Source: Proteus terrae subsp. cibarius (GTDB lineage Bacteria; Pseudomonadota; Gammaproteobacteria; Enterobacterales; Enterobacteriaceae). Taken from it: a DNA stretch of 64,000 nucleotides. The translations under genes were made by a program, and so were the position numbers. The stretch spans positions 3,720,001-3,784,000 of the forward strand of contig NZ_CP047349.1 of assembly GCF_011045835.1 (NCBI RefSeq), in the 5' to 3' direction. The notes beneath the pieces are model-generated. The model was not told where the DNA came from. It made no database searches and worked only from the letters and a program-made list of their open reading frames with translations. Below are positions 26,704 to 34,468 of this stretch, one piece after another (position 1 is the first letter of the stretch; every line of letters starts with the position of its first letter).

Positions 26704-27489
26704 TTAATTATCTATTCTTTGTTTTTGTGCGTGGATCATAAACATCGGTGTTGAACCATAATTGATTTTTTCTTCTTCGTTCCACACGAAATCACCAATA
26801 CGAGTATCTATCATATATCGACTAAAACCGACTTCTAACAGGGTGTTTATATCCCATTGCGGACGTTTAATTTGACTTAATGGTAATTGGCGAGCAATTC
26901 GTTCCATCTCTTTGGTATCTGTATTGACGTAGTGATCTTCAACTTGCTTTTCAATTGAACGCTCTCTATCCGCCACAAAACCTTGCCAGTAGCTTTCATC
27001 AAAGAGATGTAAATACCAGTTAGCATCGAAATTAATTAAACTACCACCCGGTTTTAATACTCGAAACCACTCCGAATACGCTTTTTGAGGTGCTTTTAAA
27101 TTCCATGTCACGTTACGACTGACTACTAAATCGAATTGTTCACTGGCAAAAGGCAGTTGATGTACATCACCGCGAACAAATTGAATATTTGCCTTGTGTG
27201 TTTGCGCATTTTGTTTAGCTTCCAGCAACATGCCTTCCGTTGCATCAATTGCCGTAACCTCATGACCTGATAACGCTAATAAAATGGCAAAAAAACCAGG
27301 CCCTGTTCCAATATCAAGCACTTTTAAGGTTTCACCTACTTTGGTATGCCCCAATAATAGATGACGCCATTTCTGTTGTTTTTCGCTCAGCAATTCCTGT
27401 TGATTCGACGCACTATAACTTTCAGCTCGGATATTCCAGTAGCGAGTTACATCATTAAGTAATTGGTTATTATTTATTTTATTTGTCAT
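26704..27489 (-). CDS. Class I SAM-dependent methyltransferase heading the nik operon
   Basis: 261 residues, cytoplasmic, Rossmann-fold methyltransferase. Motif I is VLDIGTGPGFFAILLA; AIDATEGMLLEA, then FVRGDVHQLPFASEQFDLVVSR (motif II-III region, quoted in part) and FRVLKPGGSLINFDANWYLH follow the UbiE/COQ5-like pattern. It is the first gene of the nikABCDE operon with 11 bases to nikA, so it is co-transcribed with nickel uptake. A role in making or modifying a nickel chelator, or in methylating a Ni-related metabolite, is possible but unproven. The substrate cannot be read from the sequence. Confidence 0.78.
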   Translation of the reverse strand: MTNKINNNQLLNDVTRYWNIRAESYSASNQQELLSEKQQKWRHLLLGHTKVGETLKVLDIGTGPGFFAILLALSGHEVTAIDATEGMLLEAKQNAQTHKANIQFVRGDVHQLPFASEQFDLVVSRNVTWNLKAPQKAYSEWFRVLKPGGSLINFDANWYLHLFDESYWQGFVADRERSIEKQVEDHYVNTDTKEMERIARQLPLSQIKRPQWDINTLLEVGFSRYMIDTRIGDFVWNEEEKINYGSTPMFMIHAQKQRIDN

Positions 27490-27567
27490 CAGAAACCTGC
27501 TGTTATATCAACGTAAAGAGAGGAATAAATTCCCCTAAAAGCGAATGATTTGGCTATTTTTTAGTGT

Positions 27568-27580
27568 GGGTAACATACCC
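27568..27580. promoter_or_regulatory. Short palindrome upstream of the nik operon
   Basis: GGGTA-ACA-TACCC, a perfect 5-bp inverted repeat, followed by a related TGTAACCCCA. It lies 79 bases before the methyltransferase start, in promoter position. I see no match to the NikR consensus GTATGA-N16-TCATAC. The remaining gap 27490-27901 has no gene that I can support. Confidence 0.35.
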
Positions 27581-27785
27581 TGTAACCCCAAGATGCTCTA
27601 TGTGCTATATCAATATTCACCAGTACTCAATAAGGAAGATCTGCCAATTTGCGATCTCCCTCTTTAACATAAATACGCCATCCTAATGGGTGTGAAGATA
27701 AATAAGCAAATGGATTATTTTCCCTGTTAAAATAGAGAAATAAATTGAGCGAATTTAGAAATAAAAATTAATTTTGTCTTATATT

Positions 27786-27817
27786 AAAAAAGTGAACGCT
27801 TTAATTTCACCTTTTTT
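27786..27817 (+). terminator. Terminator-like hairpin in the leader of the VWA gene
   Basis: AAAAAAGTGAA / TTTCACCTTTTTT inverted repeat with one bulge, ending in six T, 84 bases before the VWA start. Nothing upstream is transcribed toward it in this window, so it may act as an attenuator of the VWA transcript, or may simply insulate the promoters. Confidence 0.45.
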
Positions 27818-27901
27818 ATAAAGCCGTTATAGTCAATAATATTGCTATCTTAAATTTCTTTCTTTAAATGAATATGGCCGTCACATAAGGCTCTCTAAAA
27901 T

Positions 27902-29425
27902 ATGAATCGAATCTCACGATTAACGGCTGATATTACCCGCGCCGATTTTGCCTTAACGCATCAACAGCAATTACTTCAATTGCTGACTCAACACTTTCCG
28001 ACTAAGTACCGCTCTCTATTTGCGACGCCAGAGAAAAAATCGGATGATGTGGTTGAGTGGTATTCTCCGGTTTCTGGTAATCCTGTCGCTTTAACTTCGT
28101 TACAAGGACAAGAACAACAAGAAATAAGACGTATTTTAGATGAACGCCTTAACGATATTAAAACGCAAACGGCACTATTAGCATCACAAAACAGGATCAC
28201 GGATGAAGAGCGCCATCTTTTAGATACGGCATCAACGCTACCTGATAGCGAAAGTGTCTATATTATTAATGGGCAACCCGTTATTACATGGTGGCCACGC
28301 ACCACACCATTGCCACCCCCTATTGCACAAGTTACCGCGGGGGCAAGTGCCGCTGCTGCGGGTGCCGCACTGGCCGATGTGCCCGCCAAAACACGTAATC
28401 GCTGGCTACGTTGGTTATTACTACTATTATTCTTACTATTTTTACTCTTACTGGCATCTTGGCTAAAAGGCTGTTTTGATCCGAAAGTGGTTCCTCCTGT
28501 GGTTGAAGAGAAACCTGCCGTTGTCATACTACCAAAACCAGAGCCCGCACCTGAGCCAGAGCCTATTCCTGAACCCGTTCCAGAGCCTGTACCAGAGCCG
28601 GAGCCTATCCCTGAACCTGTACCAGAACCGGCTCCAGTACCTGTACCTGCACCTAAACCTGTGCCAGTGAAAAAACTCACGCCACTAGAAGCTTGTGTGC
28701 AAGATGAACTGAAAAAATCGGGAGTGACAGAGAAAACAGCAAATGCAACCTGTGAAAATCGCTTAGCCAGTAAAATAAAACAAATGTGCCCAGCTGAACG
28801 TCCAGCAGAGTTAGCACCTCAAGTGATCATTATTTTTGACGCTTCAGGCTCAATGGCATTGAGTATGAGTTTAACGGAAGACGACTTAGACTTTATTTCA
28901 AGCACAGGAAAACTCTTCGCGGGCTATGATGCCGAACCTCGTCGTATCACAGTAGCAAGAAATGCAGCGACTAAGATTATAAATAGTATTCCTTCCGATA
29001 TGAAAATTACTACTGTTGTAGCATCAGACTGCGGTGTAGTGAAATCAAGCCCTGCATATGGTGGTAATGAACGCTCAAAATTGCTTAGTTACATTAAACG
29101 AATTGAACCTGATAGTGGTACACCGTTAGCCGAATCTATTCAACGAGCAGGCTCTCTTATCAAAGGGAATAATCGTGACACGATTATTGTCTTGTTATCT
29201 GACGGTTTAGAGTCTTGCGATCAAGATCCATGCGCAGCAGCGCGTACATTAAAACGCGCTCACCCTCGCGCGGTCATTAATGTGGTTGATATTTTAGGTA
29301 CAGGTGCGGGTAACTGTGTGGCGAGCGCCACTGGAGGTAAAGTCTTCACAGCGCGTAATGCTAATGAAGTTACTTTAATGACTCGAAAAGCAATTGAAGA
29401 TTATATTCCAAAGAACTGTAAATAA
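27902..29425 (+). CDS. Membrane-anchored VWA-domain protein of the srf locus
   Basis: 507 residues in four parts. (1) An N-terminal cytoplasmic domain (about 1-140) contains VEWYSPVSGNP and SVYIINGQPVITWW. (2) One strong membrane helix at about 168-188 ends in KGCF. (3) A Pro-Glu repeat linker (PEPEPIPEPVPEP type, about 211-257) follows. (4) A von Willebrand A domain (about 307-505) has an intact MIDAS DASGSM, plus GTPLAESIQ and LLSDGLESCDQDPC. The first two parts resemble those of the SrfA-like protein at 30005. Topology suggests the VWA domain is periplasmic. It has its own terminator, so it is a separate transcript from the srf operon. Partner and ligand unknown. Confidence 0.78.
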   Translation: MNRISRLTADITRADFALTHQQQLLQLLTQHFPTKYRSLFATPEKKSDDVVEWYSPVSGNPVALTSLQGQEQQEIRRILDERLNDIKTQTALLASQNRITDEERHLLDTASTLPDSESVYIINGQPVITWWPRTTPLPPPIAQVTAGASAAAAGAALADVPAKTRNRWLRWLLLLLFLLFLLLLASWLKGCFDPKVVPPVVEEKPAVVILPKPEPAPEPEPIPEPVPEPVPEPEPIPEPVPEPAPVPVPAPKPVPVKKLTPLEACVQDELKKSGVTEKTANATCENRLASKIKQMCPAERPAELAPQVIIIFDASGSMALSMSLTEDDLDFISSTGKLFAGYDAEPRRITVARNAATKIINSIPSDMKITTVVASDCGVVKSSPAYGGNERSKLLSYIKRIEPDSGTPLAESIQRAGSLIKGNNRDTIIVLLSDGLESCDQDPCAAARTLKRAHPRAVINVVDILGTGAGNCVASATGGKVFTARNANEVTLMTRKAIEDYIPKNCK

Positions 29426-29452
29426 TGATTGATTACGGTTTCTAATATTTAA

Positions 29453-29490
29453 TTCACCCTCTTTGGTTTCACATTGAGGGTGAGTTTTTC
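29453..29490 (+). terminator. Terminator after the membrane-anchored VWA gene
   Basis: TTCACCCTC (29453-29461) / GAGGGTGAG (29476-29484) with one wobble pair and a following TTTTT. Confidence 0.75.
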
Positions 29491-29617
29491 ACGTATTACG
29501 TGTATTTTATTATTATATTGGCACTGACGAGCTCTATATCTTATCTATTTAAGACCATTCCTTAATTGTCTGTTTTTTTCTTTTCTTATTCTCTCATTAT
29601 TCAGAATAAACCTATTT

Positions 29618-29633
29618 TGTGATTACCATCACA
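29618..29633. promoter_or_regulatory. Perfect CRP-type palindrome upstream of the srf operon
   Basis: TGTGA-ttacca-TCACA matches all ten fixed positions of the CRP consensus. It lies in the 579-base gap 29426-30004, about 370 bases before the SrfA-like start. The gap otherwise contains the preceding terminator and AT-rich promoter-like sequence, without a supportable gene. Confidence 0.65.
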
Positions 29634-30004
29634 ATGACGAGATACTCATTAATAGTTTATCCCTTTATATTTTGTCTTTTTTTTCTTCTATCTCATTATT
29701 TTTTAATGTAAAAGCTAATATATCGGTGATTTAATCCATATATTTAAGAAAATATAGCGCAACCTGTAATATCATTATTTCATTATCATCATCGTCACCT
29801 TAATATTCCCTCTTTCACTCAAGAAAAATAAAAAATCCTTTAATAATAATCAGTTAACTAACCCTAAATAATCCGCTAGATAGACACCCAATTTCTGATA
29901 ATATAAAATGAATATAAATTTTATATCTTTATTTTTAGCCTTAAAGCCTATTTACGGATAAGCCAACTTACCCATAGATAATCTTGCCTAGCGGAATGAT
30001 CGTC

Positions 30005-31480
30005 GTGAATAAAGCATTCTTACGAAGTGGTAAATTAGAAAGTTACCTCCCTATGGGAGAAAATGGACAGGCTGTTTATATCTCTGCACTGCAGCTACGT
30101 GAAACCCTGCGTTTAAGAGGAAAGGCACATATTTCTCAATGTCTTGCTATTCCTCAGCCAAATGAAACTGGCGAGCGCATTGACTGGTATTCACCGATTG
30201 ATGGCTCTGTTATTCCTTGGTCTGCTGCTTCAGAAGAAGAACGCACCGCCGCTTATGCGCAACTGAAAAAGAATCAAGATGATTTAATCGCCTTTAGTGA
30301 ACAAGAACAGCAAAGAGCTGGAAATAAAGAAAGTCAGCTTTTTGGTGCCCTGCTCAGCAAAACTATCCAATTTCCTGACGAAAACCATATTTTTATTGTT
30401 GATGGCCAACCTATTATTACCTTCTGGGGTTTTGTCAGTGCTAATCAACAACTTAGAGTTGATCCTGTTGCTTGCTTAAAACCGGCTGTAGCGCCAATCA
30501 CACCCACATCAACCGTGGCTCCACCAGTGCAAGAAAAAGTCATTATTACTGAAACTAAGCGCCCTTGGTGGCGCTTCTTATGGTGGCTGTTACCTTTATT
30601 ATTACTTCTACTCGCAATTTTCTTCTTAAGAGGCTGTTTTTCAACGCCAGCACTGCCTACGGTTGATATTAAAACGCCAAATATTGAAGCGCCTAAATTG
30701 CCCGACCCTACGCTTGAAAAACCGAAAATTCCCACAGTGGTCACTAACGGCCACACCGTTGGTGTACCAACAAATACAGTTCACACAGGAACATTAGGCA
30801 CCGTTGATGCCAATGGGAATGTGATTAATGGCACGGGTGATAACGGCGCCGTGGTTGATCCTACTACTGGTTTACCTGTAGTTGATCCTCAAATAGATAA
30901 TAACCAAGGTGCTTTACCTGAAGGAGCAACGCCCGACGATGCGCAACAGCCTAACGTACCCCCGGTTGATCCAGCCACACAAAATGAGCAACCGAAAACA
31001 GATAACAATCAAAATACAGGGAATGAGAACAATACGGCTAACCCTCCTGTTGATCCCAATGCACCACCAGATGTCACACCACCAGCCACAGCTGATAACA
31101 CAACACCACTGACTATTCCCGCAAATGCGTTAGCGAATGGCTCAACCCAATTCCTTAATGGCCAATGGAAAGCAGGTGCGGGAATTCAAGATCAAAAAAC
31201 AGGTAAACCACTGAGCCTGAACTATCAATTAGATAATGGCAAAGGGCAAGTCGTCATGACACGCAGTGATGGCGTGACCTGTAAAGCGCCTGTCAGTGCA
31301 GCCGTCAATCAAGGCGGATTAAATATTAATAACCAAGGTCAGGCTCTGTGTAGTGATGGTTCAAACTATTTGATGCCAAATATTATTTGCCAACCAGGAA
31401 GCCAAAATATTGCTGATTGCCAAGGGAAATATGAAAACAATCAGCCATTCCCATTATCAATGAAGCGGGAGAATAATTAA
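30005..31480 (+). CDS. srfA: SrfA-like membrane protein
   Basis: 491 residues. The N-terminal cytoplasmic domain has IDWYSPIDGSVIPW and HIFIVDGQPIITFWGF, matching the VWA protein at 27902. One membrane helix (about 188-210, WWLLPLLLLLLAIFFLRGCF) is followed by a long low-complexity periplasmic linker rich in Pro, Asn, Asp and Thr (about 215-370) and a small C-terminal domain (about 372-491) with five Cys. The GTG at 30005 was chosen (MNKAFLRSGK) because GCGGA lies nine bases upstream; TTG 29984 and ATG 29996 are in frame. srfB begins 3 bases after the stop. The SrfA name rests on order in front of srfB-srfC and is tentative. Confidence 0.68.
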   Translation: MNKAFLRSGKLESYLPMGENGQAVYISALQLRETLRLRGKAHISQCLAIPQPNETGERIDWYSPIDGSVIPWSAASEEERTAAYAQLKKNQDDLIAFSEQEQQRAGNKESQLFGALLSKTIQFPDENHIFIVDGQPIITFWGFVSANQQLRVDPVACLKPAVAPITPTSTVAPPVQEKVIITETKRPWWRFLWWLLPLLLLLLAIFFLRGCFSTPALPTVDIKTPNIEAPKLPDPTLEKPKIPTVVTNGHTVGVPTNTVHTGTLGTVDANGNVINGTGDNGAVVDPTTGLPVVDPQIDNNQGALPEGATPDDAQQPNVPPVDPATQNEQPKTDNNQNTGNENNTANPPVDPNAPPDVTPPATADNTTPLTIPANALANGSTQFLNGQWKAGAGIQDQKTGKPLSLNYQLDNGKGQVVMTRSDGVTCKAPVSAAVNQGGLNINNQGQALCSDGSNYLMPNIICQPGSQNIADCQGKYENNQPFPLSMKRENN

Positions 31481-31483
31481 TTC

Positions 31484-34468
31484 ATGTTAGCGCCACTGAC
31501 CGATTATAAAGATAAAATTACCCTTATCCGTGACAGCAATATTCAGTTTCTGGATTTCGGTTTTACGCTACCACAGCGCAAAGAGTACGGTGAGTTTGTT
31601 AAAAAAGGCGAAAACGGCCCGTTAATGCGACTCATCTATAATGAACGAGATGATAACTATCTTTACCCAGCACCTAAAAACCAGCCTCAAACACCGAGAG
31701 AGGCTGAATTTAGCTTTTCCCTTGAAGAGTCATTAACCCTATTAAATGACACATGGCTACCGGTGCCATTCTTCCGTTTTAATCCACCACGCGCATTCTC
31801 TCAAGGCCCTGATAACTGGGTAAGAATGATGTTCCATCAACTGTCTGAGCCAGATGAAGATGGACATACACACCGCGTTGTTGTGGCATTTGATACTCGA
31901 ATTGAACCCAATCGCGCCAATACAGCTTATCTGGCGCCAAACGAAGAAGATGTTCGTTCGGGTGTCGCTTTTGCGTTAGCTTATTTGGGCTATGAAGTTG
32001 AGAACTTCCTTGAAACACCGTGGATTGATGGTTGGTTAAAGGAAGTCTTTAGCGAAAGAGCACTAGCTGTGACCAAAATGTACCATGATGAACTTGAAGA
32101 TGCGCTTAAAGAGTTTCAACATCAGGCACATTATCTCAATTTACTCAATATTTTAGGTGAGAAGCTACGCTTACCTGAAATCAAAATTAACGAAACTAAA
32201 CCACAAGAACCCGCGATTGAAGTTGATCTTATTCTTGATGTGGGTAACTCACGCACCTGTGGGATCTTAATTGAAGATCATATCAATGATAATAAAGGGC
32301 TAACGCAACTCTATGAAATGACGCTGCGTGATTTAAGCCACCCTTATCAAATTTATAATGAACCCTTTGAAAGCCGTGTTGAATTTGCGCAAGCTGAATT
32401 TGGTAAACAAGATTTCTCAGTAAATAGCGGTCGCAATAATGCCTTTATGTGGCCAACAATTGGTCGTGTTGGCCCTGAAGCCAACCGCATGGCTGCGCAA
32501 CGCTTAGGTACTGAAGGCTCAACGGGTATTTCAAGCCCTAAACGCTACTTATGGGATGATTCCCCGTATTCTCCGGGTTGGCGCTTTAGTCGCTCTTTTG
32601 GTCAGACAGACAGAGAGCCACTGGCAACCGCAGTTCCGATGACATACCTTCTAAACGATCACGGTGAGCCGTTATTCCGTTTAGAGCCTGACTTTCGCAT
32701 GCCGGTATTTACGCCAAACTATACCCGTAGTTCATTAATGACCATGATGTTAACCGAAGTGTTAGCGCAGGCATTAACGCAAATGAATAGCCCCGCTCAA
32801 CGCCTTAAAATGAGTCACGCTAGTGCGCCTCGTCAATTGCGCAATATCATTTTGACTATTCCACCAGCGATGCCAAAACCAGAGCGTGCCATTTTTGAAA
32901 CGTGCATGGAAAATGCATTAGGACTCATTTGGAAAGCCATGAATTGGGACCCAACTGACGAAAAACTGCGTTTTGATGGCAAAGATGAACAATGTCGTAT
33001 TCCAATGCCAAACATCCATGTGAAGTGGGATGAAGCCACTTGTGGCCAATTAGTTTACCTCTACAACGAAACACAAATTAAATTTGGTGAACGTACTGAA
33101 GCCTTCTTTGCCAGCCAAGTGCGTGAAGATAACCGCGCATTAACGGGTGATAGCACGTTAAAAATTGCCTCAATTGATATTGGTGGTGGAACAACCGATC
33201 TCGTTATCACACGTTATAAACTGGATACGGGTACAGGTAGCAACGTCAAAATTATTCCAACACAATTATTCCGTGAAGGATTCAAAATTGCGGGCGATGA
33301 TATTTTATTAGATATCATCCAGATTTGTGTTTTACCGGCATTACGCACCGCATTAACGGATGCAGGTATTTCTGATGCCGATGCTCTGATGTCTTCTCTT
33401 TTTGGTAGTGAAGGTTTAGATGCTGGGCAACAAGTGTTGCGCCAACAACTTACCCTACAAATCTTTAATCCGATTGGGTTAAAGATTTTAAGCCAATATG
33501 AAAACTACGATCCATTAGTTTCACATGAAGGCATTAACAGTACTTTTGGTGAATTACTTAACGTTCTACCGACAGAGCATGTACGTCGTTATATTGATGA
33601 CGCAACCAATAAAGAGCTTGGTGGTGGCGAGAGTTTCTCCATTTTAAATGTGCCTGTACAAATTAACTTTGCGCAATTGCACGCCGAATTTATTTCAGGT
33701 GAACGCATTAATATCACCCGTAGTTTAAAAGCCCTGTGTGAAGTGCTTTATTACTACTCCTGTGATGTTTTATTACTGACCGGCCGTCCTTCTCGCTTAC
33801 CAGGTATTCAAGCACTGTTAAAAGTATTACAGCCGGTACCGCCTTCTCGTATTCTGCCATTACATGGCTACAAAACGGGTGGTTGGTATCCATTCAACAA
33901 AAAAGGCCGTATTGACGATCCAAAATCAACAGCAGCGGTTGGTGCAATGTTGTGTTTAATGGCTGAAAATGCACGTTTACTCAACTTCTACTTCTCGACA
34001 GGTAACTTTAAAACTTACTCAACAGTACGTTATTTAGGAATGTTGGATAATAACAATACCATTTCTGATAATGACGTTTACTACCGTGATATTCAGGATA
34101 AATTTGAGCCTGATCCTGATACCTATTTTGAAGTCAGAGGCGGGATACGTTTAGGCTTCCGTCAATTAGATAATGCCCGTTGGCCTGCCTCTCCACTTTA
34201 TACTTTGCGCATTAAAAATCCGAAATTGGCACAGCAACTTAGCCAAGAAGACAGCGTATTGCATATCAAGCTTGGAGAAGAAAGAGGCGCTTCTGGCCAT
34301 AATGATGACAATAAATCTGAAAAATTACGTATTGAAGAGATGGAGCTTATTAATGGCAAAGGTGGCGTTAATAAGAACGGTTTAAGCTTCAAACTCAATA
34401 CGTTAGCAGATAGTGGAATTGGTGAAACATCCTATTGGCTGGATAGCGGGAGTGTATTAGGTAAATGA
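31484..34468 (+). CDS. srfB: SrfB, Hsp70/actin-fold ATPase-like protein
   Basis: 994 residues, soluble, SrfB family. Actin/Hsp70 nucleotide motifs are visible: phosphate-1 VDLILDVGNSRTCGILIED (about 246), phosphate-2 IASIDIGGGTTDLVIT (about 562) and the adenosine motif LLTGRPSRLPGIQALL (about 763). It is therefore expected to bind and hydrolyse ATP. A unique N-terminal region of about 240 residues and a C-terminal beta-rich region flank the core. In Salmonella srfB is SsrB-regulated; no mechanism is established. The stop overlaps the srfC start (ATGA), implying translational coupling and a joint complex. Confidence 0.88.
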   Translation: MLAPLTDYKDKITLIRDSNIQFLDFGFTLPQRKEYGEFVKKGENGPLMRLIYNERDDNYLYPAPKNQPQTPREAEFSFSLEESLTLLNDTWLPVPFFRFNPPRAFSQGPDNWVRMMFHQLSEPDEDGHTHRVVVAFDTRIEPNRANTAYLAPNEEDVRSGVAFALAYLGYEVENFLETPWIDGWLKEVFSERALAVTKMYHDELEDALKEFQHQAHYLNLLNILGEKLRLPEIKINETKPQEPAIEVDLILDVGNSRTCGILIEDHINDNKGLTQLYEMTLRDLSHPYQIYNEPFESRVEFAQAEFGKQDFSVNSGRNNAFMWPTIGRVGPEANRMAAQRLGTEGSTGISSPKRYLWDDSPYSPGWRFSRSFGQTDREPLATAVPMTYLLNDHGEPLFRLEPDFRMPVFTPNYTRSSLMTMMLTEVLAQALTQMNSPAQRLKMSHASAPRQLRNIILTIPPAMPKPERAIFETCMENALGLIWKAMNWDPTDEKLRFDGKDEQCRIPMPNIHVKWDEATCGQLVYLYNETQIKFGERTEAFFASQVREDNRALTGDSTLKIASIDIGGGTTDLVITRYKLDTGTGSNVKIIPTQLFREGFKIAGDDILLDIIQICVLPALRTALTDAGISDADALMSSLFGSEGLDAGQQVLRQQLTLQIFNPIGLKILSQYENYDPLVSHEGINSTFGELLNVLPTEHVRRYIDDATNKELGGGESFSILNVPVQINFAQLHAEFISGERINITRSLKALCEVLYYYSCDVLLLTGRPSRLPGIQALLKVLQPVPPSRILPLHGYKTGGWYPFNKKGRIDDPKSTAAVGAMLCLMAENARLLNFYFSTGNFKTYSTVRYLGMLDNNNTISDNDVYYRDIQDKFEPDPDTYFEVRGGIRLGFRQLDNARWPASPLYTLRIKNPKLAQQLSQEDSVLHIKLGEERGASGHNDDNKSEKLRIEEMELINGKGGVNKNGLSFKLNTLADSGIGETSYWLDSGSVLGK

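Noticed and set aside
27490..27901. NikR operator before the nik operon
   Set aside because: No GTATGA-N16-TCATAC pattern was found on either strand in the gap.
28541..28660. Repetitive DNA in the VWA gene
   Set aside because: The repeats code for a Pro-Glu linker (PEPxP) and are in frame; no mobile or CRISPR-like element is present.
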